Shown piece by piece: positions 5,484 through 6,051 of a stretch of 6,051 bases of DNA (the stretch's first letter is position 1; each line of letters opens with the position of its first letter). Source of the DNA: Bacillota bacterium (GTDB lineage: Bacteria > Bacillota > Clostridia > Saccharofermentanales > Fastidiosipilaceae); NCBI GenBank assembly GCA_023442635.1, contig JAEZYR010000094.1, positions 1 to 6,051 of the forward strand, in the 5' to 3' direction. The notes under the pieces were generated by a model, which was not told the origin of the DNA, did not search any database, and worked only from the letters and a program-made list of their open reading frames with translations. The position numbers and the translations under genes are program-made.

Positions 5484-5540
5484 GATTCCAAAGTGCTTGT
5501 AGCTGATAAGCCCGTCGTAGCAGCAATGACATATTTCGAA

Positions 5541-5972
5541 CTACCACATACGATACCTATATTCATCTAGTCCCTCTAAAGCATAACGTTCTTGCCCAAT
5601 TTCATATGCGAATTCCCATGCGTCTCGCAAAACTTGTGGCATAAATTCCCAATCCTCAAACCAATGAAATTCCCAAGTAAAATCTTCATAAATCTCAGCT
5701 GGAAGGAGAATCGGCTCATAGGCGTTTGGGTTGTCAGTCAGTGCAAATATTTCAAGAGGATTGGTCATGTCCCATCGACGAAGGTAATCTAAAAGTCGAA
5801 GGTATTCCAACCAAACAGGCCACAACTCACTTTCTGGGCTAGCAGTGAAATAGTCTCTTCCACTCTCCTCGTCGTACTGCTTGAATCCGCTTTTGACGAT
5901 GACGTCAAAAATTTCGTCAAACTTCAACTCATCCAATAAAATGGGTCGCTGGGCTACCTGCAGCGTTATCAT
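5541..5972 (-). CDS. Hypothetical acidic, Trp/Tyr-rich protein (143 residues)
   Basis: The ATG at 5972 has a full AAGGAGG (5978-5984) five bases upstream, and the frame ends with TAG. The product is strongly acidic: I count 31 Asp/Glu against 12 Lys/Arg. It is unusually aromatic, with 8 Trp and 10 Tyr in 143 residues. Residues 50-70 (WPVWLEYLRLLDYLRRW) and 92-110 (with EFHWFEDWEF) look helical and amphipathic. There is no cysteine, signal peptide or transmembrane helix, so it should be a compact soluble cytoplasmic protein. I do not recognise a family or catalytic motif, and no function is proposed. A possible upstream gene ends 26 nt before its start, which suggests it is the last gene of an operon; the terminator at 5462-5483 supports that. 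It seems more AT-rich than the neighbouring metabolic genes. Confidence 0.85.
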   Translation of the reverse strand: MITLQVAQRPILLDELKFDEIFDVIVKSGFKQYDEESGRDYFTASPESELWPVWLEYLRLLDYLRRWDMTNPLEIFALTDNPNAYEPILLPAEIYEDFTWEFHWFEDWEFMPQVLRDAWEFAYEIGQERYALEGLDEYRYRMW

Positions 5973-5998
5973 ACAGACCTCCTTCTCTCTTGTTTGAT

Positions 5999-6051
5999 CT
6001 AATCCTCTTGACTGTTGTCGTTATCTACTTCTAGCACTAACACCTTATATG
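5999..6051 (-). CDS. Possible C-terminal end of an upstream gene (partial)
   Basis: On the minus strand, the frame entering at the right edge reads YKVLVLEVDNDNSQED and then TAG at 5999-6001. The alternating hydrophobic strand followed by a polar acidic tail looks like a real C terminus. Its stop lies 26 nt before the next start, a normal operon spacing. Only 16 codons are visible, so this could also be noncoding; the other two frames are closed by early stops. Confidence 0.35.
   Translation of the reverse strand, partial: YKVLVLEVDNDNSQED

Noticed and set aside
5472..5520. An alternative antiterminator pairing (GCAC with GTGC) before the terminator at 5462-5483
   Set aside because: Only four base pairs support it, too weak to claim an attenuator or riboswitch.
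1..6051. A defence, toxin-antitoxin, mobile or CRISPR system
   Set aside because: I looked on both strands and found no transposase, integrase, nuclease, repeat array or toxin motif. The window is mostly core metabolism and envelope genes.

Overview
All genes in this window lie on the minus strand, so transcription runs from right to left. The content points to a Gram-positive bacterium of the Firmicutes type, most likely a Clostridia-like lineage. The evidence is a LytR-CpsA-Psr (LCP) cell-wall protein, a YnbB-type 'methionine gamma-lyase family' enzyme, a phosphofructokinase with the GGNGTHKTA/PKTIDND signature, strong AAGGAGG-type ribosome binding sites, a tRNA with an encoded CCA end, and simple U-tract terminators. 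Base composition is intermediate by eye and the standard genetic code is used. Genus or species cannot be told from the sequence.

Layout in the direction of transcription (right to left): (1) 5999-6051, a possible C-terminal tail of an upstream gene. (2) 5541-5972, a 143-residue, very acidic, tryptophan-rich protein that I do not recognise, followed by an intrinsic terminator (5462-5483). (3) 5307-5438, a previously hidden 43-codon ORF with a textbook ribosome binding site only about 20 nt after that terminator. (4) 4103-5203, an ATP-type 6-phosphofructokinase. (5) 3948-4034, tRNA-Leu(GAG), driven by a perfect TTGACA-17-TATAAT promoter that begins just after the phosphofructokinase stop codon and ending at a strong terminator (3904-3939). 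(6) 2459-3820, a PLP-dependent YnbB-family lyase with a GTG start. (7) 1320-2339, UDP-glucose 4-epimerase GalE. (8) 1-1114, an LCP-family phosphotransferase running off the left edge, with an unusually long Tyr/Arg/Gly/Ser-rich cytoplasmic tail.

Functionally the window is mostly housekeeping: glycolysis, UDP-sugar interconversion, attachment of glycopolymers to the wall and a tRNA. GalE and the LCP protein both fit cell-envelope polysaccharide metabolism, but nothing shows that they are one operon; a 205-nt gap with two hairpins separates them. No mobile element, CRISPR array, toxin-antitoxin pair or defence system is visible. The items most worth a second look are the 43-codon ORF placed between a terminator and pfk, the long disordered tail of the LCP protein, the acidic orphan protein, and several unexplained inverted repeats.
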